Positions 14,417-23,560 of a stretch of DNA of 32,379 nt are shown here, piece by piece (position 1 is the first letter of the stretch; the number at the start of each line of letters is the position of its first letter). The notes beneath the pieces were generated by a model. It was not told the origin of the DNA, did not search any database, and saw only the letters and a program-made list of their open reading frames with translations. Position numbers and translations under genes: made by a program. The stretch spans positions 1-32,379 of the forward strand of contig JAJDVR010000137.1 of NCBI GenBank assembly GCA_022826025.1. Reading direction: 5' to 3'. Source of the stretch: Gemmatimonadota bacterium. Lineage in GTDB: Bacteria; Gemmatimonadota; Gemmatimonadetes; Longimicrobiales; Gaopeijiaceae.

Positions 14417-15852
14417 GGAACACAAGGAGATTTCAGTTCGCGGCAATCGTGGCGCTGGGCGCGGTTGTGGGCGCGGGCGGGACGCTGCTGCTGCTGCGCA
14501 TCGTGCCGGGCGAGCCCATGGCCGGGGCACCGCCCGGAGCCGGAATGAGCGGCGACCACGCATCCCATGGAGAAGCCGGGGCGGGCGGTGCCGATGCGGC
14601 GATCGCCGGAGGCGCGGGTGAACGCAGGATCCTCTACTGGCGAGCGCCCATGGATCCGAACTACACGTCGGACCGCCCCGGCAAGTCGCCGATGGGGATG
14701 GATCTGGTTCCGGTCTACGAGGACGAAGGCCTCGCGGACGGCCAGGTCCGGGTGAGCCCCAGCTTCCTGCAGAACTTCGCCGTGCGCACGGCCGACGTGC
14801 AGCGCGGCTCGCTCCCCGTCTTCATCCGCACCGTCGGCATCCTGGCGCACAACGAGGAGCGGGTGGTCTCGGTCCAGACCAAGTACGCGGGCTGGATCGA
14901 GGAGGCGAGCGTCAACAACGTGGGCGAGACGGTCGAAAGGGGCGATGTGCTCTTCGAGATCTACAGCCCGGAGCTGGTCACCACCCAACGCGAGTTCACG
15001 GGGGCGATGGACTACCTCCAGCGCCTGCGGGACGGCGGGGCCTACGCGGAGGCGATCGAGCGCGCGCAGTCCCTCCTGGAGGCCACCCGCGAGCGCCTGC
15101 TCTACTGGGACATGACCGAGGCGCAGATCGACGCGCTCGCCGAATCGGGGACGGTCGCGCGCACGGTGCGGGTCTTTTCGCCCGCCACCGGCTTCATCGT
15201 CGAGAAGGTGGGCGATTCGATGGAGGGGTTGCGGATCGAACCCGGGATGACGGTCCTGAAGATCGCCGACCACTCCACGCTCTGGGCCGAGACCGAGTTC
15301 TACGAGGACGATCTGAGGCATGTGGCGGAAGGCGAGGCCGTCGAGATCGAGGCGGACGCGTTCCCGGGCCGGCAATGGGACGGGCGCATTCTCTTCTTTC
15401 GTCCCGCGGTGAATACGCAGACGCGGACGCTCACGGCGTTCGTGGAGGTGGCCAACGCCGATTTGCGGCTCAGGCCCGGGATGTACGTCGATGTGACGGC
15501 GCGGGGCGGGGGCGCGTCGGACGCCGTGATGGTGGCCGCCGAGGCGGTGCTTCACAGCGGAACGCGCGCCGTCGTGATCGTGGCCAGGGGCGGCGGCGTG
15601 TTCGAGCCGCGCGAGGTCCTGCTCGGAACCGAGAGCGAAGGGATGCAGGAGGTGACGTCCGGGCTGGTCCCCGGAGAGCAGGTCCTGGTTTCGTCCCAGT
15701 TCCTCATCGACGCCGACGCCAACCTCAAGGCCGCGATCTCGCAGCTGTTGAGCGGCGCGGAGTCCGGGGAGGAGCCCGGTATGGACGGGGCGATGCCGGG
15801 CGCGCACGAGATGATGCCCGGTGCGGCCTCCGGCAACCCGCCCGGCCGCTGA
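14413..15852 (+). CDS. RND efflux periplasmic adaptor (CusB-like) with heavy-metal-binding domain
   Basis: The 479-residue adaptor has a single N-terminal membrane or signal segment (about residues 8-29) and a Met/His-containing linker. A heavy-metal-binding domain lies at about 75-103 (YWRAPMDPNY, then PGKSPMGMDLVPVY). The CusB core follows: VQTKYAGWIEEASVNNVGETVERGDVLFEIYSPEL barrel-sandwich, a helical hairpin (about 190-245), FIVEKVGDSMEG, and the beta-barrel and membrane-proximal parts. The tail is Met/His-rich (DGAMPGAHEMMPG). The PMGMDLVP motif and Met-rich ends are typical of copper/silver adaptors, which pass metal to the pump. It is coupled by ATGA to the CusC-like gene and followed 13 bases later by the pump gene. 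Confidence 0.93.
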   Translation: MRNTRRFQFAAIVALGAVVGAGGTLLLLRIVPGEPMAGAPPGAGMSGDHASHGEAGAGGADAAIAGGAGERRILYWRAPMDPNYTSDRPGKSPMGMDLVPVYEDEGLADGQVRVSPSFLQNFAVRTADVQRGSLPVFIRTVGILAHNEERVVSVQTKYAGWIEEASVNNVGETVERGDVLFEIYSPELVTTQREFTGAMDYLQRLRDGGAYAEAIERAQSLLEATRERLLYWDMTEAQIDALAESGTVARTVRVFSPATGFIVEKVGDSMEGLRIEPGMTVLKIADHSTLWAETEFYEDDLRHVAEGEAVEIEADAFPGRQWDGRILFFRPAVNTQTRTLTAFVEVANADLRLRPGMYVDVTARGGGASDAVMVAAEAVLHSGTRAVVIVARGGGVFEPREVLLGTESEGMQEVTSGLVPGEQVLVSSQFLIDADANLKAAISQLLSGAESGEEPGMDGAMPGAHEMMPGAASGNPPGR

Positions 15853-15865
15853 GGGAGGCCCGCTC

Positions 15866-18800
15866 ATGTTCGCGCGCATCATCGACGGCTCCATCAGAAA
15901 CCGGCCCCTGATCCTCGTCGGCGCCCTGGCCGTCGTGGTGGCGGGCATCTTCTCTCTGGCCCGCACGCCAATCGACGCGATCCCCGACCTCTCCGATGTC
16001 CAGGTCATCATCCAGACGGAGTATCCGGGCCAGGCGCCGCGCATCGTGGAAGACCAGGTCACCTACCCGGTCGCTACCCAGATGCTGGCGGCGCCGTTCG
16101 CGCAGGTGGTGCGCGCGTACTCGTTCTTCGGAGTGTCGTTCGTGTACGTCATCTTCGAGGACGGAACCGACCTCTACTGGGCCAGAAGCCGGGTCCTGGA
16201 GTACCTGAACGCCCTTTCCGAGCAACTGCCGGCGGGCGTCACGCCCCGGCTCGGACCCGATGCCACCGGCGTCGGCTGGGCCTTCGTCTACGCGCTCCGG
16301 TCCGACCGCCACGACCTCGGGGAGCTGCGCGCGATCCAGGACTGGTTCCTCAGGTACGAGCTGACCGCGGTGCGCGGGGTCTCGGAGGTGGCCAGCGTGG
16401 GCGGCTTCGTGCGCCAGTACCAGATTACGGTCGACCCGAATCGCCTGCGCGCGTACGATCTGTCCATCTCCGCCATCCGCACCGCCATACAGGAGAGCAA
16501 CAGCGATGTCGGGGGCGGCCTCATCGAGGTCGCCGAGCGGGAATTCATGATCCGGGGACTCGGCTACATTCAGTCGGTGGACGACATTCGCCGAATCGGT
16601 CTCGGCGTGAGCGCGGACGGGACGCCGATCCTGCTGGAGGACGTCGCGCGCGTCAGCCTGGGGCCGGAGGGCCGCCGCGGACTCGCCGAGTGGAACGGGG
16701 AAGGGGAGACCGTCGGCGGCATCGTCGTGGTGCGGTCCGGCGCGGACACGCGGCAGGTGATCCGGGATGTGAAGGACAGGCTGGCGGAAATCACGCCGGG
16801 CCTGCCGGACGGCGTGGAGATCGAGGTGGCGTACGACCGCACCGGCCTGATCGACCGGGCGGTGGGAAGCATCCGCATGAGCCTCGCGCAGCAGCTCGTA
16901 ATCGTGGGCCTGGTGTGCCTCGTCTTCCTCTTTCACCTGCGCAGCGGACTGGTGGCCGTGATCGCGCTGCCCGTGGGAATCCTGATGGCCCTGATCGTGG
17001 TGCGGCTTCAGGGCCTCACGCTCAACATCATGTCCCTGGGCGGGATCGCGGTCGCGATCGGGACGATGGTCGACGCGGGGATCGTGATGGTCGAGAACGC
17101 CCACCGGCGCCTCGCCCAGGACGGTGGCCGAAGGCCGCACTGGGAGATTGTCGGCTCCGCTGCGCGTGAAGTGGGTCCGTCGCTGTTCCTGGCGCTGCTG
17201 GTGATCACGGTTTCGTTCATGCCGGTCTTCACCCTCGAAGCGCAGGAGGGGCGGCTGTTCAAGCCCCTTGCGTTCACCAAGACCTACGCGATGGCGGCGG
17301 CCGCGCTCCTGTCGGTGACGCTGGTTCCCGTTCTGGTGGGCTACTGGGTGCGAGGCAGGATTCGTCCGCCGACGCGCACCCCGGTGGGCCGGCTCCTGGC
17401 CCGGACGTATTGGCCGGTTCTGTCGCTGGCTCTGCGGTTTCGGACGTGGGTCCTGGCCGCTGCCGTGCTGGGGCTGGCGGCGACCGCCCTGCCGCTGTCG
17501 CGGCTGGGGTCGGAGTTCATGCCTCCGCTCTGGGAGGGCGACCTGCTTTACATGCCCACGACGCTCCCCGGGGTCTCGATCACCGAAGCGCGCGAGATCC
17601 TGCAGCAAACCGACCGGATCATCTACACCTTCCCCGAAGTCCAGCACGTCTTCGGCAAGGTCGGGCGGGCGGAAACGGCGACCGATCCCGCGCCCCTGTC
17701 CATGATCGAGACCACCATCGCCCTGAAGCCCCGCGACCAGTGGCGGTCCGGGATGACGCCCGAGCGCCTCATCGAGGAACTCGACGCCGCCCTGCAGATT
17801 CCAGGGCTGACCAACGCCTGGACCATGCCCATCCGGAGCCGGATCGACATGCTGTCAACCGGAATCCGCACGCCCGTCGGAGTCAAGATCGCCGGTCCCG
17901 ATCTGGCCGAGCTGGAGAGGCTGGGGCGCGAGATCGAGGGGGTGCTGCGGGACGTTCCCGGGACCGCCAGCGTGTACGCGGACCGCGTGATGGGCGGCAA
18001 CTACCTCGATTTCACCATCGATCGCGAGGCGATTGCCCGGCACGGACTCACGGTGAGAGACGTGCAGGAGGTGGTCCGGACGGCGATCGGCGGGATGAAC
18101 GTCACGACGACGGTGGAAGGTCTCACGCGTCATCCGGTCAACCTGCGCTACAGCCGGGAACTGCGGGACGATCTGCCCGCGCTGCGCGCCGTCCTGGTGA
18201 CGACCCCGCAGGGGCACCAGGTGCCGTTGGGACAGCTGGCGGGCATGGAGTACGTGGTCGGTCCCCCGAGCATCAAGAGCGAGGGGGCGAAGCCCAACGC
18301 CTGGGTGTACGTCGACCTGCGCGACGTGGACATGGGCGGATACGTGGAGTCCGCGCGTGAGGCGGTCGCGGCCGGGGTCGCGCTTCCGCCGGGATACACG
18401 ATCGCGTGGAGCGGGCAGTACGAGTACCTCGAGCGCGCCCAGCGGCGCCTCATGTACGTGGTTCCGATGACCCTCCTCCTGATCTTCGTCCTGATCTACC
18501 TGACCAACAGATCCGTGACGGAGACCTGCCTGGTGCTGCTGGGCGTTCCGTTTGCCGTCGCCGGCTCGTTCTGGCTGCTGCAGGTGCTCAACTACGACCT
18601 CTCCATCGCCGTCTGGATCGGGATCATCGCGCTGGCGGGCCTCTATGCCGAAACCGCGATCGTGTTTCTGCTCTATCTGAACCTCTCGCTCAACGACTAC
18701 CGCGACCGCGGCCTGCTGACCGATCGCGCGGCGCTTGCGCAGGCGATTCGGGCGGGATCCATCAAGCGGGTGCGCCCGATCATGATGACCATCGCAACCG

Positions 18801-18994
18801 ATGTGCTGGGGCTGATGCCGATCATGTGGAGCGCGGGCGCGGGAGCCGACGTCATGAAGCGGATCGCGGCGCCTCTGGTGGGAGGGGTCGTGACGTCGGG
18901 CGCCGTGGTGCTTCTGCTCTTCCCGGTGGTCTACTACCTGTGGAAGGCGCGCGGGCTGCCGGAGGGGTCGGGAGACAGCGCTGTCGCGGCCTGA
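15866..18994 (+). CDS. Heavy-metal RND efflux pump (CusA/CzcA family, CusA-like)
   Basis: The 1042-residue inner-membrane pump has the RND duplication, with a first helix (RPLILVGALAVVVAGIFSL) and large periplasmic loops. The TM4 motif is GTMVDAGIVMVENAH with D403 and E410, and the later acidic residue is E929 in LYAETAIVFLLY. Two CusA metal-site segments are visible, PLSMIETTIALKPRDQW (M613) and RIDMLSTGIRTPVG (M662), favouring Cu(I)/Ag(I). I recall a Lys in RVRPKAMT of E. coli CusA; here the segment reads RVRPIMMT. The ATG at 15866 has GAGGGAGG about 7 bases upstream; an upstream in-frame extension was not used. It acts with the preceding CusC- and CusB-like proteins as a proton-driven exporter. 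No terminator-like hairpin with a T-run follows. Confidence 0.94.
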   Translation: MFARIIDGSIRNRPLILVGALAVVVAGIFSLARTPIDAIPDLSDVQVIIQTEYPGQAPRIVEDQVTYPVATQMLAAPFAQVVRAYSFFGVSFVYVIFEDGTDLYWARSRVLEYLNALSEQLPAGVTPRLGPDATGVGWAFVYALRSDRHDLGELRAIQDWFLRYELTAVRGVSEVASVGGFVRQYQITVDPNRLRAYDLSISAIRTAIQESNSDVGGGLIEVAEREFMIRGLGYIQSVDDIRRIGLGVSADGTPILLEDVARVSLGPEGRRGLAEWNGEGETVGGIVVVRSGADTRQVIRDVKDRLAEITPGLPDGVEIEVAYDRTGLIDRAVGSIRMSLAQQLVIVGLVCLVFLFHLRSGLVAVIALPVGILMALIVVRLQGLTLNIMSLGGIAVAIGTMVDAGIVMVENAHRRLAQDGGRRPHWEIVGSAAREVGPSLFLALLVITVSFMPVFTLEAQEGRLFKPLAFTKTYAMAAAALLSVTLVPVLVGYWVRGRIRPPTRTPVGRLLARTYWPVLSLALRFRTWVLAAAVLGLAATALPLSRLGSEFMPPLWEGDLLYMPTTLPGVSITEAREILQQTDRIIYTFPEVQHVFGKVGRAETATDPAPLSMIETTIALKPRDQWRSGMTPERLIEELDAALQIPGLTNAWTMPIRSRIDMLSTGIRTPVGVKIAGPDLAELERLGREIEGVLRDVPGTASVYADRVMGGNYLDFTIDREAIARHGLTVRDVQEVVRTAIGGMNVTTTVEGLTRHPVNLRYSRELRDDLPALRAVLVTTPQGHQVPLGQLAGMEYVVGPPSIKSEGAKPNAWVYVDLRDVDMGGYVESAREAVAAGVALPPGYTIAWSGQYEYLERAQRRLMYVVPMTLLLIFVLIYLTNRSVTETCLVLLGVPFAVAGSFWLLQVLNYDLSIAVWIGIIALAGLYAETAIVFLLYLNLSLNDYRDRGLLTDRAALAQAIRAGSIKRVRPIMMTIATDVLGLMPIMWSAGAGADVMKRIAAPLVGGVVTSGAVVLLLFPVVYYLWKARGLPEGSGDSAVAA

Positions 18995-19127
18995 CGCGTT
19001 CGCGCTGCCGTCGGGCGCGTCCCGGCCGACTCCACAGGGTTCGGTCGCGGGGATCCCGGGGTAGGCCCGCGACGGGTACGCCGATAATGTAGTGTTTCCG
19101 CAACTCTACCCGGGAACCCTCCTGTAG

Positions 19128-20426
19128 ATGGCCGCACGAGACACGAAAGGCGACGCCACGAGGCGGCTCTCGCGCGTCACGGGCTGGATCATTCTCCCGC
19201 TGACGCTCGCGGCGTGCGCGGATTCTGCGCCGGCGGACTCGGAGTCCGGCACGATGGTGATCACGGGGATGGAGCAGACGGCCACGGGGACGGAGCAGAC
19301 GGCTGTCCCCGGCGCCGAGGCGGGCGGGGCAACGGAGCAACCGGCGGAAGCGGGCACGGAACTCGCTGCAGGCCCCGGAGCCGAAGCAGACGCGGCGGCT
19401 GGCGCTCAGCCCCAGGCGGGTGCCGAGCAGCAGGCTATCCCAACCCAGGCGACCCTCGACTCGCTCGCTGTCCAACTGAGTGATATCACTGCGGCACAGC
19501 AGTTGATACTATCGCGCCTGGACGCGATGGAGCAGGACGGCGCAGCGGTTGTGGCCCAGGGCGACACCGCCGGCGCGGCCCTCGACCTGGACGAGGCGAC
19601 CGAGGAAGTCCGGAGTCTCGGGGTGGGCATCTTCTGGTCGCTGGTCATCATCGTCGTCTTTCATTTCCTGATCCGGGCGCTGGCATGGATCCTCGAGACG
19701 CTGGCCGAACGGAGCGTCAGGCGCCGCCTCACATTCAAGTGGCTCATCCCCATCACGCGCATGGCGCTGTGGGGGATCGCGGCCTATCTGATCCTGCGCA
19801 CCGTCTTCCGGGTGGACGCGCAGGGGCTTCTCGCCGCGAGCGCCGCGCTGGGCCTGGCGCTCGGCATCGCGGCGCAGGACCTGCTCAAGAACGTGTTCGG
19901 GGGCCTGATCGTCGTCTTCGACCAGCCCTTCCAGGTGGGCGACAAGATCTCGGTCGGGGGGACCTACGGGGAGGTCGTGTCGATCGGGCTGCGGTCGACG
20001 CGCATCGTGACCGCCGACGACAACCTGGTGACCGTGCCCAACTCCCAGGTCGTGGAGGAGCAGGTCGCCAACGCCAACGCCGGGCAGTTGAACTGCCAGG
20101 TCGTGACCGATCTCTACCTGCCCGGCCGCGTGGACGAACGCGGAGCCAGGGAGATCGCCTTCGAGGCCGCGGTCACCTCCCAGTACGTCTTCCTGAACAA
20201 ACCCATCGTTGTGCTGGTGGGAGACGAGTTCCGCACCACCTTCGTCACGCGCGTGAGGGTGAAGGCCTACGTGCTGGATCCCCGCTTCGAGTTTCTGATG
20301 CAGAGCGACATCACCGAACGCGCCCGCGACGGTTTCCGCGCCGCGGGGCTCATGCCGGAACGCGACTGGTATCCGATGGTCGAACCCCCGGAGGCATCCG
20401 CCCCTGGTGAGTCGAGTGCGCGATGA
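19128..20426 (+). CDS. MscS-family mechanosensitive channel with lipoprotein-type N-terminus
   Basis: The 432-residue protein starts with a signal ending in a lipobox LAAC (C30) after a hydrophobic stretch WIILPLTLAAC. A low-complexity Ala/Glu/Gly/Thr/Pro segment follows (about 31-105), then a coiled-coil-like part (about 108-160). The MscS part comes last: two helices (about 165-188 and 203-228) and the pore helix LLAASAALGLALGIAAQDLLKN with its small-residue pattern. The beta-domain motif is DQPFQVGDKISVGGTYGEVVSIGLRSTRI, then VPNSQVVEE and the alpha/beta C-domain. The channel core would release solutes under membrane tension. A lipidated, disordered N-terminal arm on MscS is unusual. It overlaps the following 1045-residue gene as ATGA, implying a joint function. 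The 133-base gap upstream contains GATAAT at 19083-19088, without a convincing -35 box. Confidence 0.88.
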   Translation: MAARDTKGDATRRLSRVTGWIILPLTLAACADSAPADSESGTMVITGMEQTATGTEQTAVPGAEAGGATEQPAEAGTELAAGPGAEADAAAGAQPQAGAEQQAIPTQATLDSLAVQLSDITAAQQLILSRLDAMEQDGAAVVAQGDTAGAALDLDEATEEVRSLGVGIFWSLVIIVVFHFLIRALAWILETLAERSVRRRLTFKWLIPITRMALWGIAAYLILRTVFRVDAQGLLAASAALGLALGIAAQDLLKNVFGGLIVVFDQPFQVGDKISVGGTYGEVVSIGLRSTRIVTADDNLVTVPNSQVVEEQVANANAGQLNCQVVTDLYLPGRVDERGAREIAFEAAVTSQYVFLNKPIVVLVGDEFRTTFVTRVRVKAYVLDPRFEFLMQSDITERARDGFRAAGLMPERDWYPMVEPPEASAPGESSAR

Positions 20427-23400
20427 GTGACGCCGCGCCCCGCATGGCCGGCGCCGCGCCGGGCGCATCCGGCGACTCCGACATCGTCGCCCGTATCTCC
20501 GCCGCGGTGCACGAGCCCTTCGCGGAGGTCTGGCGGCGCTACGAGGCGGACGTGTGGCTGCCCATCCGCCGTGTGCTGGTGGAGGCTGGTGTCGCGCACA
20601 GGCGGGCACTCGCCGCATTGGCCCGGCAGGGACCGGAGGATGCGAATGCCGGAGGTGGAGAGCGGGAAGCATCCGAAGCCCTGGCGCGGTATCGCGAGCT
20701 GGTCTCGGATGATGTAATCGAGCCCCTGCGGGTCGCCCTGGCCAGGCGCGCCTCGGCCACCGCGCTGGAGGAATCTCTCGCTTCGACCGCGGATCGCACG
20801 CGGGCGTCGCTGGTGGCACTGCCAGTCATGCTGGAGGCGCCGGCTCCCCGGTCGCCCGCCGCGCGCGTCTCCGGGGTCGGTACCATCCGCGCCATCAAGC
20901 GAGCCGCCGCGCGCGTGCTCGGTCCGGTGGTTTCGCGGGGCCGGGTGCGCCGCGTCGCGGTGGCCCGGCTGGCCCGGCAGCACCTCGACCAGGTGGTCCT
21001 TCGTGCTCAGGCGACCGCCTTCCGCCGGAGCCAGCACGACCGGGGCGAATGGCTCGGGCGCCTCGAGCGCGCCTGGGCCGACTGGGCGACCGCCGTGTTG
21101 CAGCCGGCCGTCCCGGCCGATGAGTTCCCGCCGCCCTTCGAGCCTGCCTCGGAGGAGGAACGGCGGCATGACGCCGAGACCCACCGCGCCGCCGGAGCGG
21201 CCCTGCAGGCCGAGCTGCAGGCGCTCGTCGACGAGGTCGAAAGGGCTGCCGGGAGCGCCTGGAGCGTCGACTTCGAGCAGCTGGAGGAGGCCCTGGCCGC
21301 CTCGGTGGCGGTAGCCGGCACCTTCGCGGCCGATCCGCCATCCAGTCGGCCGGGCCCCGGACGCCAGCGGGAGCTGGCCGTGCAATGGGATGCCTGGGTG
21401 GAGGGAGCGGCGGCCCGGCTGGAGTTGTACCGGGGTCTGGTATCGATGCGCCGTGACATCGAAGGGATTCTCGGCGAACTGCGTGGAGACTGGTCGCGTA
21501 CCGTTCGCAAAGCCGATGCGGCGCTGGCCGAAGTCGCGGCCGAACTGGGCCGAAGCAGGGAGCGGGCCGCGGGTTTGTCAACCGGCGATGAGGACCTGGT
21601 ATCGACTCTGGAGGCGGAGCGGCAACGCACCGATACGGCGCTTGAGCAGCTCCAGGGCGTGCTGCCGGAGCCCGACGCAATGTTCGAGATGCTGACTGCC
21701 ACGGTAGAGGAGGCGATCCACGGTCTGGACGAGGTTCGGGAGCGGATGCCCGGGGCCCTGGCGCTTCACGACATTCCGGCGCCCGGAGATGCCCCGGGAA
21801 AACCGACAGCGGACCCCCGCACCGTGCGTCTGCGCGAGACCTTCCTCCACGGGTTCGATCTCCTGCGCCGCGAACGCATGCGGGCCGCGCCTTCGGCAAT
21901 CCGCGAAGCCATGCATCGGATTCGCTCGGAGGTCGCCGAACTCCGGGAGGTGTCGGGATACGGCTACGAGGCCGCGATCGCGGAGGCGAAGGATCGGCGC
22001 GATCCCGACGCGCCACATCCCACCGTGCTGGTTGTCAACGGCCTTACCCGCGCCGGCAACAAGGCCGCGGATGCGCGCGAGCTGGTGCGCGCGGCCCAGT
22101 CGGCGGCGGAGCGCAGGGTCGCTGCCGAGCTCGGCAGCGGTTCGCGGCAACTGATCGAACAGGCGACCGCGGACCGGATGACGGCGGGCTATCTCGAGGC
22201 GCGCACGGTTCTGTCGGCCGGGCTCGCGCGTGCATGGAAGCGGATGCGGCGGCTGTCGGCCCAGGCCGCTGCCGCCACCGCGGCGGCCGTGTCATGGGCT
22301 CTGGGGTTGCTGCGGCCGCTCAGCGCGAGGATGGGCCTCGGTCCATCCGGCCGGGCCGTCGCCGATCGCCGCGAGGACAACCTCGCGTACACGGACGAGT
22401 ACCCGCCCGCGCTCCCGGTCGTATACAGGCGACTCTTCTCGCTCGAGCCGCTCGCTGATGGCCGGTTGCTGGCGGGACGGGAAGACGCCCTGGCCGCGGT
22501 GGAGGTGGCCTGGGGCCGACGAACGACCGGGGAGCCGAGGTCCCTGGTCGTCATCGCATCGCCCGGCGCGGGCGTGACCAGTTTTCTGAACGTCGTGGCA
22601 AACCGCCTCTCCGAAGAAGCCTCGGGTGGTGTGCGGCGGACGTTCGCCACGCGTGTCCGGGCGGAAGCATCTCTCGCGGAGTGCCTGGCCGGATGGCTGG
22701 GCCTCGAGGAAGCGGGCGATCTCGACTCCCTCGCGGAGCGTGCCCTGAAGGCGCCGCCCAGGTCGATTCCCGGCTTCGTCATCCTGGAGGCGACGGAACA
22801 TCTTCACATGCGCACGCCCGCGGGGAGCAGGCTGTTCGAGCGGCTGCTGACCTTCATGTCGCGCACCGAATCGAGGGTATTCTGGATCACGGCCATGACT
22901 TCGTCGGCGTGGCAACTGATCCAGAAGCGCGCGCCGGCCTTCGTGCACGACATCGAGCGGGTGCATCTGGGAGCACTGTCGCCCGAAGAGCTGAAGCAGG
23001 CCGTGCTGGCCCGGCACCGGCTGAGCGGTCTTCCCCTGCGCTTCGCCGAACCACATGACGGACGAGCGGCGCTGCGGCGCCGGACACGCCGGTTGCGGGG
23101 CGCGGAGAAGCAGGAACAACTCGTCGAGGCGGACTATTTCCAGCGCCTGCACCGCGCCTCTCAGGGGTCGGTTCGCCTGGCGCTCTTCCACTGGTTGCGG
23201 ACGGCCGACTTCACCTCGACCCCGGGCAGCCTCCTCGTGCAACCGCTGAGCACGCTGGATTCGGGAATCGAGCACCTGGACCGGACCCGGAGCTTCGCCC
23301 TCAAGGCCATCCTCGACCACGGAACCCTGACCATAGACGAGTACTGTGATGTCGCGCGGACCGCGGGCCCCGAGAGCCTGCACATCCTCCGGTCACTGGA

Positions 23401-23560
23401 GGAGTGCCGCGTGATCGAGAGGGTGGAGGACGCGGCCGGGGAGGAGCCGGCCGCTGAGCAAGCGGCATGGAACAGCGCCGCCCGGTCCCGCTATCGCGTC
23501 CGCCCGCTCATGATCGGCCCGGTTTCGGCCCATCTCCGGTCAAGCAATATCCTGCACTGA
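20423..23560 (+). CDS. 1045-aa helical protein with degenerate AAA/STAND-like module and winged-helix-like tail
   Basis: I do not recognise this protein as a named family. Residues 1-600 or so are almost wholly helical, with Glu/Arg/Ala heptad-like stretches. One short hydrophobic segment lies at about 613-630 (AAAATAAAVSWALGLL). From about 675 the layout is AAA_16-like: LLAGREDALAAVEVAW, a P-loop position reading SPGAGVTS (713-720) without the essential Lys, and FVILEATEHL (785-794) at Walker B with Glu but no Asp-Glu pair. VFWITAMTSSAW follows at the sensor-1 position, then LSPEELKQAVLARH, and a terminal wH-like region (FALKAILDHGTLTIDEYCDVA). It is therefore probably an ATP-binding-defective scaffold or sensor. 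It is coupled by ATGA to the MscS-type channel, and its 3' end overlaps the convergent HNH gene by 21 bases. Confidence 0.75.
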   Translation: MSDAAPRMAGAAPGASGDSDIVARISAAVHEPFAEVWRRYEADVWLPIRRVLVEAGVAHRRALAALARQGPEDANAGGGEREASEALARYRELVSDDVIEPLRVALARRASATALEESLASTADRTRASLVALPVMLEAPAPRSPAARVSGVGTIRAIKRAAARVLGPVVSRGRVRRVAVARLARQHLDQVVLRAQATAFRRSQHDRGEWLGRLERAWADWATAVLQPAVPADEFPPPFEPASEEERRHDAETHRAAGAALQAELQALVDEVERAAGSAWSVDFEQLEEALAASVAVAGTFAADPPSSRPGPGRQRELAVQWDAWVEGAAARLELYRGLVSMRRDIEGILGELRGDWSRTVRKADAALAEVAAELGRSRERAAGLSTGDEDLVSTLEAERQRTDTALEQLQGVLPEPDAMFEMLTATVEEAIHGLDEVRERMPGALALHDIPAPGDAPGKPTADPRTVRLRETFLHGFDLLRRERMRAAPSAIREAMHRIRSEVAELREVSGYGYEAAIAEAKDRRDPDAPHPTVLVVNGLTRAGNKAADARELVRAAQSAAERRVAAELGSGSRQLIEQATADRMTAGYLEARTVLSAGLARAWKRMRRLSAQAAAATAAAVSWALGLLRPLSARMGLGPSGRAVADRREDNLAYTDEYPPALPVVYRRLFSLEPLADGRLLAGREDALAAVEVAWGRRTTGEPRSLVVIASPGAGVTSFLNVVANRLSEEASGGVRRTFATRVRAEASLAECLAGWLGLEEAGDLDSLAERALKAPPRSIPGFVILEATEHLHMRTPAGSRLFERLLTFMSRTESRVFWITAMTSSAWQLIQKRAPAFVHDIERVHLGALSPEELKQAVLARHRLSGLPLRFAEPHDGRAALRRRTRRLRGAEKQEQLVEADYFQRLHRASQGSVRLALFHWLRTADFTSTPGSLLVQPLSTLDSGIEHLDRTRSFALKAILDHGTLTIDEYCDVARTAGPESLHILRSLEECRVIERVEDAAGEEPAAEQAAWNSAARSRYRVRPLMIGPVSAHLRSSNILH

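Noticed and set aside
14326-16062. Open frame of 578 codons on the minus strand under the adaptor and pump
   Set aside because: Antisense shadow; spans two real genes and a gene junction.
15725-17647. Open frame of 640 codons on the minus strand under the first pump gene
   Set aside because: Antisense shadow; His/Asp/Arg-rich with no recognisable fold.
19083-19088. GATAAT -10-like box upstream of the MscS gene
   Set aside because: No -35-like sequence at 16-18 bases; one AT-rich hexamer is not enough.
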